Of a stretch of 64,000 nt of DNA, positions 27,185-35,754 are shown in pieces. The notes beneath the pieces are model-generated. The model saw nothing but the letters and a program-made list of their open reading frames with translations. It made no database searches and was not told where the DNA came from. The stretch spans positions 186,001 to 250,000 of the forward strand of contig NZ_SWDW01000001.1 in assembly GCF_004919045.1 (NCBI RefSeq). Reading direction: 5' to 3'. The DNA is from Sinomonas albida. GTDB lineage: Bacteria; Actinomycetota; Actinomycetes; Actinomycetales; Micrococcaceae. Each line of letters starts with the position of its first letter. Within the stretch, counting starts at the first letter, position 1. The translations under genes were made by a program, and so were the position numbers.

Positions 27185-27386
27185 GCGGCCCGCGCGTCGC
27201 TTCTGAGGCGACCCGCGCCGTCGACGGACGCCAAACGGACGACGGCGCCACTGAGCTTGCGCTTGATCGGCACCTAGATTCACAGCGTCACCACGGAGAC
27301 GGGGTGGGCGTGTCATTGACTTGTTGGTGGAGTCCCGGGCTGCGCATGCTGCCTTGGCCAAGTCGGTGAACGTCAAGGGGGAACGC

Positions 27387-27935
27387 GTGAATTGGGTTGA
27401 CATCTTTCAGGTGCTGGGAAGCCTCGCGACGGCCTTGGCCCTCATCTATGTTGCAAAATCGACCGCCCACGCCAAGAAGGCCGCCGAGGCGGCAGAGCAG
27501 CAGCTGAGCGTTGAGCGGGCGCGGGACGATGTCCGGCGCCAAGAACGGGCCCGGGCGCAAGCGCATCAGATCAGCATCTGGCCGGCGATTCTGCATCGAG
27601 GTGGTGTGGATCGCTGGGGAGTGGCGGTGGCGAACTCGTCGGGTGACCCGATCTACGATCTCGACATCCAGCGGCCGCTGTCCCATTCGCGGAACAACAA
27701 GGTCCCGATCCCCCGACTTGACCTCATTATGACCATACTCCCGCCCGGCATCTATTTCTGCGAGCCTGAGACGATTCCCGTGCCTGCGGGGCCGGAGCAG
27801 CTCGAACCGATCTTCAAGAACTCCGACTACTGCGCCGAACTGACGTTCCGAGACAGTTCGTCGGCATTGTGGCATCGGGCGCGGGACGGTCAGTTGACCG
27901 TCGTTCGCGCCACGCCTGTTCAGTCGGAGAGCTGA
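27387..27935 (+). CDS. hypothetical membrane-anchored protein with coiled coil
   Basis: A 182-residue protein from GTG 27387 (AAGGGGG 6 nt before). One N-terminal hydrophobic segment (IFQVLGSLATALALIYVAKS) precedes a charged helical stretch (AKKAAEAAEQQLSVERARDD). A soluble C-terminal beta-like domain follows (VAVANSSGDPIYDLDIQRPL). This layout is common in actinobacterial proteins of unknown function. The gene begins a low-conservation accessory region, and no function can be assigned. Confidence 0.72.
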   Translation: MNWVDIFQVLGSLATALALIYVAKSTAHAKKAAEAAEQQLSVERARDDVRRQERARAQAHQISIWPAILHRGGVDRWGVAVANSSGDPIYDLDIQRPLSHSRNNKVPIPRLDLIMTILPPGIYFCEPETIPVPAGPEQLEPIFKNSDYCAELTFRDSSSALWHRARDGQLTVVRATPVQSES

Positions 27936-28227
27936 GCCCCCAAAGGGTTTCCGTATGACCAACGCCGGCAGCGCCTATTTGGGCCTTGTCATGCGCTATG
28001 ACGCGCATTACAGTGACTCTGTTGTTGGTGCCAGACGGGGATTATCGGGGGTTCTGGGGCCATCGCTCGCACCTGTGGGGGATTGAATGCGGCTTCTGCT
28101 CGCGTGATTTTCTCTTCCCGCTTTCGGGACGTTTGCGATTCCGCTGTGCCCTGTTTTCGGGCGGCGGGATGCTGGTCCCGATACTCAGGGCGACGATTTG
28201 ACGTCATTCTGAGAAGGGGGATGTGGC

Positions 28228-28830
28228 GTGAGCAATGAATCGGTATCGGGGTCCAGCGACCCTGCGAATCCTGGGCGGGAAATCCCGCCCGCCGAATACG
28301 CTTCAATGATTCATCCGAGCCTGCGTATGCCGGATGAAGGTCCGCTAAAGAACCAGAGTTCTGCCGCGCCGCGGCTGGATCTCAGCCTGCCGAGTCCGGG
28401 GCGCGGGGCGTTGCTCGCCCTCCTCGCCATACCGGTGGGAGTTGCCCTCTCGATGGCGCTTTGGAGCGCTGGCTGGATGAGCTCACTCTCGGCGTTCGTC
28501 GCGGCCGCCCTGGCTGCCAAGCTCTATGCGCTCGGCGCGGGTCGCGTCACGATCGTTGGTGCGGTGGTCGTCTCCGTGGTGTGCGCCGTGACGGTAGTGT
28601 TCGGGTTTGTTGGAGCAATCTGGCTCGAGGCCGCTCAGGCTCTGGGTGGGAACGCGATGGGATGGGCACTCAAGGCCGATCCATGGCGGCTCATGGCGTA
28701 CACGTACACTCACGATTCGGGCTTCTACGATTCAGTCTTCAAAGCCTTCTGGATGTCGCTCCTCTTCGGGGCGTTGGGGTGCTTCTTCACCCTGCGTCGC
28801 TTGTTCCAGGTGGCCAGAGGGATGCGGTAG
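28228..28830 (+). CDS. hypothetical membrane protein
   Basis: A 200-residue protein starting at GTG 28228, with AAGGGGG upstream at a somewhat long spacing. A polar N-terminal part of about 55 residues is followed by four hydrophobic segments: ALLALLAIPVGVALSMALWS, LSAFVAAALAAKLYALG, IVGAVVVSVVCAVTVVFGFV and WMSLLFGALGCFFTL. No family is recognised. It ends 9 nt before the convergent acetyltransferase gene. Confidence 0.72.
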   Translation: MSNESVSGSSDPANPGREIPPAEYASMIHPSLRMPDEGPLKNQSSAAPRLDLSLPSPGRGALLALLAIPVGVALSMALWSAGWMSSLSAFVAAALAAKLYALGAGRVTIVGAVVVSVVCAVTVVFGFVGAIWLEAAQALGGNAMGWALKADPWRLMAYTYTHDSGFYDSVFKAFWMSLLFGALGCFFTLRRLFQVARGMR

Positions 28831-28839
28831 GTCGAATGA

Positions 28840-29391
28840 TCAGGTGGTTCGGGGTGTGGTCGGTGACCGCACCCCGAACCACTGTTCTGCGCCGTACTCC
28901 TCGAACCGTTCCACTTCAGTGAACCCGAGCTTCGCGGCAACCCGCAGCGAGGGGTCATTGGCAGTCTGTGCGCAGAGCACGACCGGCTCGCCAGGGAGCA
29001 CGCTGGCGAACCAGCGCATCGCCGCCGCGCAGGCTTCGGTGGCATAGCCGCATCCCCAGGCGTGAGGCAGGAACATATATCCGAGCTGGGCTTCATCGGC
29101 ATCCGGGCGAACGTGACCGGGGTGCTGTGCATCGCGTCGGTCGAACGTCACCATGCCGATCATCGCGCCGCCCAGTTCGACGACGAAGAAGCCCTCGCGC
29201 TGACCGGGCGTCGACGGCATTGCACGGTCCAGTTGCTCGCGGGGCTGAGCGCCGCCGATATAGGTACCCACCTCTGGCGAGCTGAAGAGGTCGATCATTC
29301 CCGGGCGGTCCTGTGGTTCGGACGCGCGGATCACAAGGCGCTCAGTCTGGATAGGGTTCGGTGGCCACTCGACGGGCCCCAGCGGTTTCAT
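28840..29391 (-). CDS. GNAT-family N-acetyltransferase (RimJ/RimL type)
   Basis: A 183-residue protein. IQTERLVIRASEPQDRPGMI is the usual N-terminus of RimJ/RimL-like GNAT enzymes. LGYMFLPHAWGCGYATEACA carries the acetyl-CoA-binding loop, and NDPSLRVAAKLGFTEVERFE is the C-terminal motif. It transfers an acetyl group from acetyl-CoA to an amine or protein N-terminus; the substrate is unknown. Confidence 0.92.
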   Translation of the reverse strand: MKPLGPVEWPPNPIQTERLVIRASEPQDRPGMIDLFSSPEVGTYIGGAQPREQLDRAMPSTPGQREGFFVVELGGAMIGMVTFDRRDAQHPGHVRPDADEAQLGYMFLPHAWGCGYATEACAAAMRWFASVLPGEPVVLCAQTANDPSLRVAAKLGFTEVERFEEYGAEQWFGVRSPTTPRTT

Positions 29392-29450
29392 GCGCTCATG
29401 CTAGCTGCGTGCATCAACTTTTACCGATGGTCGGGGCGGTGCTGGGTCGC

Positions 29451-29476
29451 GCATTTGGTCGCACGTGACCAAATGC
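29451..29476. terminator. 10-bp inverted repeat GCATTTGGTC / GACCAAATGC
   Basis: A perfect 10-bp stem with loop GCACGT lies between two minus-strand genes, 18 nt beyond the stop of the hypothetical gene at 29495-29848 and 60 nt before the acetyltransferase start. It is either a terminator or an operator for the acetyltransferase; no T-tract is seen on either side. Confidence 0.5.
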
Positions 29477-29494
29477 ATTCCTTTCCAGCGGATT

Positions 29495-29848
29495 TCAGGA
29501 AGGCGTCGGCCGCCACGTCGGGGGAATTGGCAGCGAGCCGCTTGGTTCGGTACCCACGGCCCAGGCTATTCCAAATTCGTCGCGACGAATTTGGTTAGTT
29601 AGGCTGCCAAGCGGTTCGATGAGGCCGAGGGCCCACGCTTCGCCCGTGGAGCTTGGATCCCCATCGACCGCGTACGGAGGGAAGACGACTCGGTACCCGA
29701 TGGGTCCAAAATCCCCATTGGTATGTTCGAACACGACGCAGGCGCTGGACGGGGAGTCGGCCCACACTTCGTGGACCAGAACGTCATGACCCTCCCATCC
29801 TGCCAGCGTCCGCAGCAGGGCTGTTATGACTTTTGTTGCATCATCCAT
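29495..29848 (-). CDS. hypothetical protein
   Basis: A 117-residue protein beginning MDDATKVITALLRTLAGWEG and containing SACVVFEHTNGDFGPIGYRV, probably a small alpha-beta protein. No family is recognised. The C-terminal quarter is unusual: the coding DNA for NQIRRDEF is a perfect 24-bp palindrome (29571-29594), and the two related peptides EPLGSL and EPSGSL flank it. The tail after it may be a recent extension. Confidence 0.65.
   Translation of the reverse strand: MDDATKVITALLRTLAGWEGHDVLVHEVWADSPSSACVVFEHTNGDFGPIGYRVVFPPYAVDGDPSSTGEAWALGLIEPLGSLTNQIRRDEFGIAWAVGTEPSGSLPIPPTWRPTPS
29571..29594. repeat. perfect 24-bp palindrome
   Basis: CCAAATTCGTCG joined to its exact complement lies inside the 3' part of the gene at 29495-29848. 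It is flanked by an outer imperfect inverted repeat (CCGCTTGG near 29539 and CCAAGCGG near 29607). The structure could form a cruciform or strong hairpin. Confidence 0.75.
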
Positions 29849-30158
29849 GGTCTGGCTCCGCTGTTGACGGTCCAAGAATGCTGATACTCGCATTCGGCCA
29901 TCCGCAGCGGGTACACGGAGGGCCTGTGGCTGTTGAAGGACAAGATCACTGAGATGGCATCTGTTCGGACACTGAATTTCAGATCGTTCCACGGATATAA
30001 CGCCGCCGAGGAACGACCGCGTGCATGTTCCAGAAAGGAGCGCGCGAACCACGGCGCCAAATCGATTGGTCACGATAGTCAGCTATGGTATCCGCTGGAC
30101 GGTGGCCCTGGGTTGATGTGGCGATCATTTGTCAGGGAAGACCTACTGGAGGTTTAGC
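29849..30158. other. divergent intergenic region, no gene
   Basis: About 310 bp between a minus-strand and a plus-strand gene, with GC content visibly below the surroundings. It must hold promoters for both genes, but no confident -35/-10 pair, operator or RNA structure was identified. Confidence 0.5.
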
Positions 30159-30446
30159 ATGCGGATCCTTCACATCTTCAGGGAATACGCAGAGGCTCGC
30201 AGTGCGACTTTGCGGCGGCTGCTGTACGGGTACGGCGCGGCGTTGGTCGTCGTCGCGGTGTTGACCGCCTCGATCTTTGCGGCGTGGCCGCTCTGGGTCT
30301 TCTGGACTGTCGTTGCGATCGAGGCGGTGGTGGACACGATCCTTGTGCGCAGATGGGTCATTCGCGACGCGTCGGCTCGCGCGGCCAGTCATCAGAGCGA
30401 ACCGAGGCCGGGCAGCGTCGGGGCGAACCGGTCCGACACCGCATAG
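30159..30446 (+). CDS. small membrane protein
   Basis: A 95-residue protein with GGAGG 8 nt before ATG 30159. After MRILHIFREYAEARSATLRR come two hydrophobic segments (GAALVVVAVLTASIFAAWPL and WVFWTVVAIEAVVDTILV), then a polar tail. No family is recognised. It converges with the lipoprotein gene at 30459. Confidence 0.7.
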   Translation: MRILHIFREYAEARSATLRRLLYGYGAALVVVAVLTASIFAAWPLWVFWTVVAIEAVVDTILVRRWVIRDASARAASHQSEPRPGSVGANRSDTA

Positions 30447-30458
30447 GGCCCTCCGCCG

Positions 30459-31016
30459 CTAGCGAATCCCCGTGTCGCACGAGATATCCGCGCGAACGGC
30501 AGTTCCCGATGGCACGGTCACATGAGTCTCTGGGCAGCGCGGCCATCCGTTTGGCGTGACGACGACGAGGACATAGCTCCCGGGGGAGAGAGCCAAGGCG
30601 TAGCGCCCGAAGGAATCGCTCGGGGTCGATGCCACTGTGGCGCCGCCCAGATCACGAGCGTCGATGGTTGCCGTAACCGGTCGCGGTGGGCAGGGCTGGT
30701 CGGGCCGCTCGACCGGACACGTCGGCCCTGCGGTGACGTAGCCGTAGGCGCCCGCGCCCGGCGGCGGCTCGAGGGGTGGCGTGGTCGCCGGGGTGGGGCT
30801 CGGCGTCGTCGTCCGTGATGGCTGCGGAGGGGGCGAGGTGGAGCCGGGTCCAATTGTCCCCGCGCTGACGGTTGCCGTCGCCGTCGCAGACCTCGCCGTC
30901 GCGCTGCCGCCGCCCGACGCCCCACTGCCGCCTGCGTCTGTGGAGCCGCCGGCGCACGACGCCAGCAACAGTGCCGCCGCGGTGATCGCTGCACCGAGTG
31001 CCGTCCCCGGTCTCAT
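30459..31016 (-). CDS. lipoprotein with Ser/Thr/Pro-rich linker and carboxypeptidase-regulatory-like domain
   Basis: A 185-residue protein with a lipoprotein signal (GAAITAAALLLASC, modified Cys near residue 22). A long Gly/Ser/Thr/Pro linker follows. The C-terminal domain of about 80 residues has VTATIDARDLGGATVASTPS and DSFGRYALALSPGSYVLVVV, a transthyretin/carboxypeptidase-regulatory-like beta sandwich. It is probably anchored on the outer face of the membrane; the ligand is unknown. ATG 31016 places the signal peptide correctly. Confidence 0.78.
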   Translation of the reverse strand: MRPGTALGAAITAAALLLASCAGGSTDAGGSGASGGGSATARSATATATVSAGTIGPGSTSPPPQPSRTTTPSPTPATTPPLEPPPGAGAYGYVTAGPTCPVERPDQPCPPRPVTATIDARDLGGATVASTPSDSFGRYALALSPGSYVLVVVTPNGWPRCPETHVTVPSGTAVRADISCDTGIR

Positions 31017-31163
31017 GGCATCAGATGGTTCCACCGCGCGGCACGAGCGTCGAGAGGAGAAAGTCCGACGACGGCGGGGCTCACCGCCCGTGGGCGCCGG
31101 CACCATAGCGCTACGCGTGGATGTTCCAGTGCCCCGGCAGCCTGATGTCAGTGGCGGAACGCG

Positions 31164-31604
31164 TCAACCGATCTGTTCCGCCAGGGCGACGATGATGCCA
31201 GCAGGGCCGCGGAGGTAGCAGAGCCGGTAAATGCTCTCGTACTGCGCCACCTCGCCGAGCAGTTCGGCGCCGTGGGCGCGCAGCCGGGAGACGGTGTCGT
31301 CGATGTCGTCGACGGCGAACATGACGCGATGCAGGCCCAGCGTGTTGGGCGGCGGGTTCTGCGGCTCGGGGGCGATGGCCAAAGGAGCGTGGTACTTCGA
31401 CAACTCCAGCCGGCCACGGCCGTCCGGGGTCCGCATCATGGCAATCTCGCTCCGGATCCCGTCGAGCCCAACCGTACGGTCCGCCCAAAGGCCCTCAATC
31501 TCGGCCCGCCCCTCCAACTCCATGCCGAGCTCAGTGAAGAACGCAACGGCGGCATCCAGGTCCTCGACGACGATTCCTACGTTGTCCATGCGCTGAATGG
31601 TCAT
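31164..31604 (-). CDS. VOC/glyoxalase-fold protein
   Basis: A 146-residue protein with two beta-alpha-beta-beta-beta halves: MDNVGIVVEDLDAAVAFFTE at the start and LHRVMFAVDDIDDTVSRLRA in the middle, with RLELSKYHAP and a final YLRGPAGIIVALAEQ. This is the vicinal oxygen chelate fold, with putative metal ligands in the strands (H of LHRVMF, E of LELSKY). It may be a dioxygenase, isomerase or antibiotic-binding protein. ATG 31604 may be leaderless: TATGCT lies about 8 nt upstream on the minus strand. Confidence 0.9.
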   Translation of the reverse strand: MTIQRMDNVGIVVEDLDAAVAFFTELGMELEGRAEIEGLWADRTVGLDGIRSEIAMMRTPDGRGRLELSKYHAPLAIAPEPQNPPPNTLGLHRVMFAVDDIDDTVSRLRAHGAELLGEVAQYESIYRLCYLRGPAGIIVALAEQIG

Positions 31605-31899
31605 GGTTCCGAGCATAGGACGGTGGTGAGCTGGCGGTTCGAATGTTGCCGGAGGAGTGATCCCGCGGATTGTATCTCTGCAGTACCACGGATTTTCAAG
31701 ATCTGATTGCACGGAACTTTCGAATGCTACTACTGAATTTCAGGGCGTTTCGGTCGCTTTGTCCACTCAGTGTTGACTCGCTCTCGACCGCTCCGATTAG
31801 TATGACGCAAAGAGAATGCGATGACGGACTCCAAATGCTTCGCCGCATGACCCTAATCGAAGAACAGAACCGGAATTCAAGGGATCACTTCGGTAACTC

Positions 31900-32139
31900 A
31901 TGGCACAGATGACCTACGCACGAGCCCGCCGGATCCGGCGGTGGACAAGCCTCGTCTTCAGCGCCCTCTTGATCACGGTGCTGGTCGCATCGGCGGTCGC
32001 TACCGGAAAGGACTTGCCGGTCGGGGCCATCGGTTTAGTCGCCGTCGTCGTCTGGATCGTTGGCTGGGTGGTGTACCTGTACATCATCGCCCGGCGCGAG
32101 AAGTCCGACCACCCGATCAGGGATGCGCTGGAGCTCTGA
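31900..32139 (+). CDS. small two-helix membrane protein
   Basis: A 79-residue protein with an Arg-rich N-terminus (TYARARRIRRWTS) and two hydrophobic segments (LVFSALLITVLVASAVATG and VGAIGLVAVVVWIVGWVVYL), ending in a charged tail. The ribosome-binding site is weak. Unknown function. Confidence 0.62.
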   Translation: MAQMTYARARRIRRWTSLVFSALLITVLVASAVATGKDLPVGAIGLVAVVVWIVGWVVYLYIIARREKSDHPIRDALEL

Positions 32140-32352
32140 ACCGGTCCCAGAGCTCGAGGGCCCGCGAACGCGTTGGTTCCGGAGCGTTTGGGTTCTTTTG
32201 ATCGGCGCGATCGCCTACATTGCAATGCGCGGCCGACGGCATGCGAGCCACGACGCTCCAACCGCCACCGGCAGAGTCATTCCCTGCCCAAGCCCCCGCG
32301 AGTAGCCTGAACAGAGGGCGAACAGACTTCTCGCTGTTTGGAGGTCGAGGCC

Positions 32353-33981
32353 ATGTCAGCCGCTTTCGACGCTGCCGTTCCCGCGCCGCGAACCTACCGC
32401 GAGGTCCTCACGGCCATGTCGGGACTCATGCTCGGGATGCTCCTCGCCGCAATGGATCAGACCATCGTGGCCACAGCCCTGCCGACCATTGTCGGCGAGC
32501 TCAACGGCCTCCAGGAACTCTCATGGGTCGTGACGGCGTACTTCCTCGCGTCGTCAGTCGTGATGCCGCTGTACGGCAAGCTCGGCGACCTCTACGGCCG
32601 CAAGCCGCTGTTCCTCATCGCGATCGTCATCTTCCTCATCGGCTCGGTGGCCGCGGGCCTCTCGCAGAGCATGGCGCAGCTCATCGCGTTCCGGGCCCTG
32701 CAGGGCGTGGGCGGCGGCGGGCTCATGGTCGGCGCTCAGGCGACGATCGCGGACATCGTCACGCCCCGCGAACGCGGCCGATACCAGGGCTACATGGGTG
32801 CCGTGTTCGGCCTCGCGTCGGTTGCAGGCCCGCTCATTGGCGGCTACCTCACCGACTCCGTCTCGTGGCGATGGATCTTCTACATCAACCTGCCCATCGG
32901 CGCCGTCGCCCTCGCCGTCGTCAGTAAAGTGCTCAAGGTGCCACGCCGCGAAGGGGAGCGGCGGATCGACTTTCTGGGCGCCGTCCTGCTCGGCGCGGCC
33001 CTGACCTGCATTGTGCTCCTGACTACGTGGGGCGGCACGACCGTCGCCTGGGACTCGCCCACCATCTACGGCCTCGGCGCCGCGGGAGCGGTGCTCCTGG
33101 TCGGGTTCGTGTTCGCCGAGCGGGCCGCGACCGTGCCGATCATCCCGCTGCGGTTGTTCCGGTTGCCTGCGTTCGACATCTCCGCAGCCGTCACTTTCAT
33201 CGTCGGCTTCACGATGTTCGGCGGCATCACGTTCCTGCCCCTGTTCCTGCAGATCGTCTCCGGGGCGAGCGCCACGAATTCGGGGCTGCTGCTCCTCCCG
33301 ATGATGGCCGGGCTCATCGTGGCGGCCGTGGTTTCGGGTCAGATCATCAGCCGGACCGGGCATTACAAGTGGTCGCCGATTGTCGGTTCGCTCGTGGTGG
33401 GGACGGCGTTCTATCTGCTCTCGACCATGGGCGTGGACACGGACCGGCTGACCTCAGGCGTGTACATGGTGATTCTGGGACTGGGAGTCGGGCTGACGAT
33501 GCAGGTGATGGTCGTCATCGCCCAGAACGCGGCGGCGATCCCGGATGTGGGCACAGCGACGTCGACCGTGACTGTGGCCCGGCTCGTGGGCGGCTCCCTC
33601 GGGGTGTCGATATTCGGCTCGATCTTCACGAGCCGGCTCACCGACCAGCTCGCCCAGCACCTCCCGGCGGCGGCCGCGTCCCACCTGCCGAGCACGGACT
33701 CGATCACCCCGGCGCTCATCTCGAGGCTGCCGGCGGCGCTGCGGCAGGGATTCGAGCTTGCGTTTTCGAACGCGCTCACTGGAATGTTCGTCTACGCCAT
33801 CCCGGCGATCGCGCTCGCCTTCGTCCTCGTACTGACGCTGCGCGAGGTCCCCTTGCGCGGATCCGAGGACAAAGAGCGGACGACGGCGGAGGCCGGCCGA
33901 GGGGGCGAGCACGGCCGGCATGTGCGAACCGGAGGCGGCCGGAACGGGCGGCGTTCGCGTGAGGATGGGGCGGTTCCCTAA
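32353..33981 (+). CDS. DHA2-family (14-TM, EmrB/QacA-type) MFS drug exporter
   Basis: A 542-residue transporter. The N-terminal LGMLLAAMDQTIVATALPTI contains the DHA2 motif D (LDxTIVNVALP-like). GKLGDLYGRKPLFLIAIVIF is motif A, and RALQGVGGGGLMVGAQATIA with YMGAVFGLASVAGPLIGGYL (motif C) follow. About 14 membrane segments span residues 20-490, then a long hydrophilic tail of about 50 residues. It is predicted to expel lipophilic drugs by proton antiport; the substrate is unknown. GGAGG lies 8 nt before ATG 32353. The tail carries one copy of the recurrent 12-mer, the last before a 27-kb gap. Confidence 0.93.
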   Translation: MSAAFDAAVPAPRTYREVLTAMSGLMLGMLLAAMDQTIVATALPTIVGELNGLQELSWVVTAYFLASSVVMPLYGKLGDLYGRKPLFLIAIVIFLIGSVAAGLSQSMAQLIAFRALQGVGGGGLMVGAQATIADIVTPRERGRYQGYMGAVFGLASVAGPLIGGYLTDSVSWRWIFYINLPIGAVALAVVSKVLKVPRREGERRIDFLGAVLLGAALTCIVLLTTWGGTTVAWDSPTIYGLGAAGAVLLVGFVFAERAATVPIIPLRLFRLPAFDISAAVTFIVGFTMFGGITFLPLFLQIVSGASATNSGLLLLPMMAGLIVAAVVSGQIISRTGHYKWSPIVGSLVVGTAFYLLSTMGVDTDRLTSGVYMVILGLGVGLTMQVMVVIAQNAAAIPDVGTATSTVTVARLVGGSLGVSIFGSIFTSRLTDQLAQHLPAAAASHLPSTDSITPALISRLPAALRQGFELAFSNALTGMFVYAIPAIALAFVLVLTLREVPLRGSEDKERTTAEAGRGGEHGRHVRTGGGRNGRRSREDGAVP

Positions 33982-34012
33982 GTCAATCGAAGGGGGCCGC
34001 AGCCCGGCGGCA

Positions 34013-34405
34013 TCACGACGATGGCGACGCCGATCCTTGGTCGTCTCGTGAGCCCGAGTAAAACCGGCCGAACCGGTTCAAGAAGAAGAACATGGCAACG
34101 AATCCCGCGACACTCAGTAGGGGACCGGCCCAATAGGCTGCCTGCGATCCGCGAAGCAATATGGCAATCGCGCCGCCGGTCATGGCAAGCAGGCCAACCC
34201 CAGGTGTGGCCGTCGCAAACGTCCCCTGAATTTTCCGACCGATCTGCCCGTAGTAGGCCGCTTGAACGATGAGGAAGAGGAGGGCCGCCATCACGAAAAC
34301 GAGCGGCCACGAATCAGGGGCGAGCGTAAAGACGCTCAACGACACTGCGTACACCAGGGAGAGACCCAGCCAATACTGACGTGACGATTTCCTTGATTCC
34401 GTCAT
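34013..34405 (-). CDS. hypothetical four-helix membrane protein, paralogue of 36050-36454
   Basis: A 130-residue protein with a good ribosome-binding site (GAGGAGGG upstream of ATG 34405). After SRQYWLGLSLVYAVSLSVFT it has four hydrophobic segments and ends VAMFFFLNRFGRFYSG. The beginning (SR-YWL-LS) and end (LNRFG-F) match the protein at 36050-36454, so the two are likely paralogues. Its place directly downstream of the secreted protein gene at 34425 could make it an immunity or partner protein; this is inference. Confidence 0.72.
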   Translation of the reverse strand: MTESRKSSRQYWLGLSLVYAVSLSVFTLAPDSWPLVFVMAALLFLIVQAAYYGQIGRKIQGTFATATPGVGLLAMTGGAIAILLRGSQAAYWAGPLLSVAGFVAMFFFLNRFGRFYSGSRDDQGSASPSS

Positions 34406-34424
34406 TGGTCCTTTCCCTCCTCGA

Positions 34425-35087
34425 TCAGCAGCTCATGTTGAAATCGATGACCATGCCTCCTAGCGCAAGCGCTAGGTAGCACCCGGCGGCAGTCCACGGA
34501 CCAAAGAACCCGAGCGCTTCACACACCAGCGTAGTGTTCGCGTACCACGCCCAGAAGGCCGCCCACGCAGATGGGCACTGCGGCAGCGAGTCTAGCCCCG
34601 CAGGCCTGATGGATGTCGTACCAAGACCGCCGCCGATCAGTGGCCGAGGATGGCCCTTGGAGACCTTCGCTGCCGGCTGCCCGTTCGAGTTTTTCACGAA
34701 CTCGAATTTCAGCATGCCAGCGTAAGTCATTTCGATGAGCCCTTGTAGCGCATCTGTTGGCATAGATGCAGCCACGAATTCTTGCTGCTGTCTGCCGTCG
34801 AACCGGGCGTCTGCAAATAGAAAGCGGTTCAGCGCATCTGCATTCTGGAGCATTCTCATCCGCTGGCCGAACCCCACTGGGTCGGTACTCTTGGCGGCCC
34901 CAAGTTTCGCGAGGGCCGCTTCGCGCTGTTGCGGGGTTGGCTGCGTGATAGCGATGCCGGAGGCCTGGTCAGCGGTGTGCGGCGGAGCCGCGGATGCTGG
35001 CGTCAGTGAAGCCATAAAAAGTGCCAAGGTCGATATTGCCGCAATAATCATGTTCAGAATCGTTTGTCGTAACGTTGTTGAAACCAT
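34425..35087 (-). CDS. secreted protein with four-cysteine hydrophobic C-terminus, bacteriocin-precursor-like
   Basis: A 220-residue protein with a clear signal peptide (MVSTTLRQTILNMIIAAIST onward, likely cut after ASA at about 33). The middle part is charged and helical (TPQQREAALAKLGAAKS, FADARFDGRQQQEF). The final 50 residues are hydrophobic, Gly/Ala/Trp-rich and contain four cysteines (C171, C189, C203, C220), the last being the terminal residue. This layout resembles precursors of leaderless or halocin C8-like peptides, in which a long N-terminal part is followed by a Cys-containing mature peptide, but no match could be confirmed. Local GC is lower than in the flanks. Function unknown. 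Confidence 0.68.
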   Translation of the reverse strand: MVSTTLRQTILNMIIAAISTLALFMASLTPASAAPPHTADQASGIAITQPTPQQREAALAKLGAAKSTDPVGFGQRMRMLQNADALNRFLFADARFDGRQQQEFVAASMPTDALQGLIEMTYAGMLKFEFVKNSNGQPAAKVSKGHPRPLIGGGLGTTSIRPAGLDSLPQCPSAWAAFWAWYANTTLVCEALGFFGPWTAAGCYLALALGGMVIDFNMSC

Positions 35088-35519
35088 CGATTACGCACCC
35101 CCAGTTACGCCCGGAATGCAAATTCCGGGATTGTGTGGATGGTCCGCCCCGCAATATTACAGGTCGGCTGACGGTTGGATCCTATTTCGTGATGAGGTGC
35201 GGCCTGGTATCCGCAGCACGATTCGGTGGCTCTCCTGCCGAATTTAAGTGGTAGTTCTTCCCAATCTGCGTGTTCCGAGATCTGAACCCTCAGTGGTCCG
35301 GATGTCGGAACGGCGGCCCCTACGTTTGACCATGACCCCACTGGTGGGGTTGGCTCGGAGCCTCGATTTTCACGAGCCTTGGTTTTGCGAAGATCGATGG
35401 CCGTGGCCCGGCAAGGCAACAAAGAGTGGGCACGGCCGCGGTCGATCGCAGTCTCCGGCGTCGCGCGAATGACCGCGCTGCTCGGCCTACGCTCATCGGA
35501 TCGTCGCCAAGCCGAGGCT
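35088..35519. other. gene-free stretch upstream of the secreted protein gene
   Basis: About 430 bp of lower-GC DNA. Short frames on both strands show no family sequence, ribosome-binding site or hydrophobic pattern worth calling. It presumably contains the promoter for the minus-strand gene starting at 35087. Confidence 0.5.
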
Positions 35520-35696
35520 CTAGTCGGCGCCGCGTCTCGCGGAGCCCGGGCGAGATCCTCGGCGCGACCGCCTGAGCATCACAATTGCTAGCGTGCTCGC
35601 CAACAGCACCAGACTACCGGCGAGCGGATTTGGGCCGATCGACAGAGTTCCGGCGATGAAGAAGCCGATGGCAACGACGAGGCGGAGAACAGTCAT
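35520..35696 (-). CDS. small membrane protein
   Basis: A 58-residue protein with two adjacent hydrophobic segments (LRLVVAIGFFIAGTLSIG and LAGSLVLLASTLAIVML) and a strongly basic tail (RRSRRGSRPGSARRG). GAGG lies close to ATG 35696. It is the third in a minus-strand run of small membrane protein genes. Function unknown. Confidence 0.6.
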   Translation of the reverse strand: MTVLRLVVAIGFFIAGTLSIGPNPLAGSLVLLASTLAIVMLRRSRRGSRPGSARRGAD

Positions 35697-35754
35697 GACC
35701 TCAGACTCCCCTGCGCGCGTGCCACCGACCGACCACAGCGCACAGGTGCGGGCG

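Noticed and set aside
27986..28201. Short plus-strand frame between two hypothetical genes
   Set aside because: The 71 codons lack a ribosome-binding site and any hydrophobic or family pattern.
29062..29598. Plus-strand frame of 178 codons opposite the acetyltransferase
   Set aside because: It is the complement of a clear GNAT gene plus its intergenic region, and its sequence matches no family.
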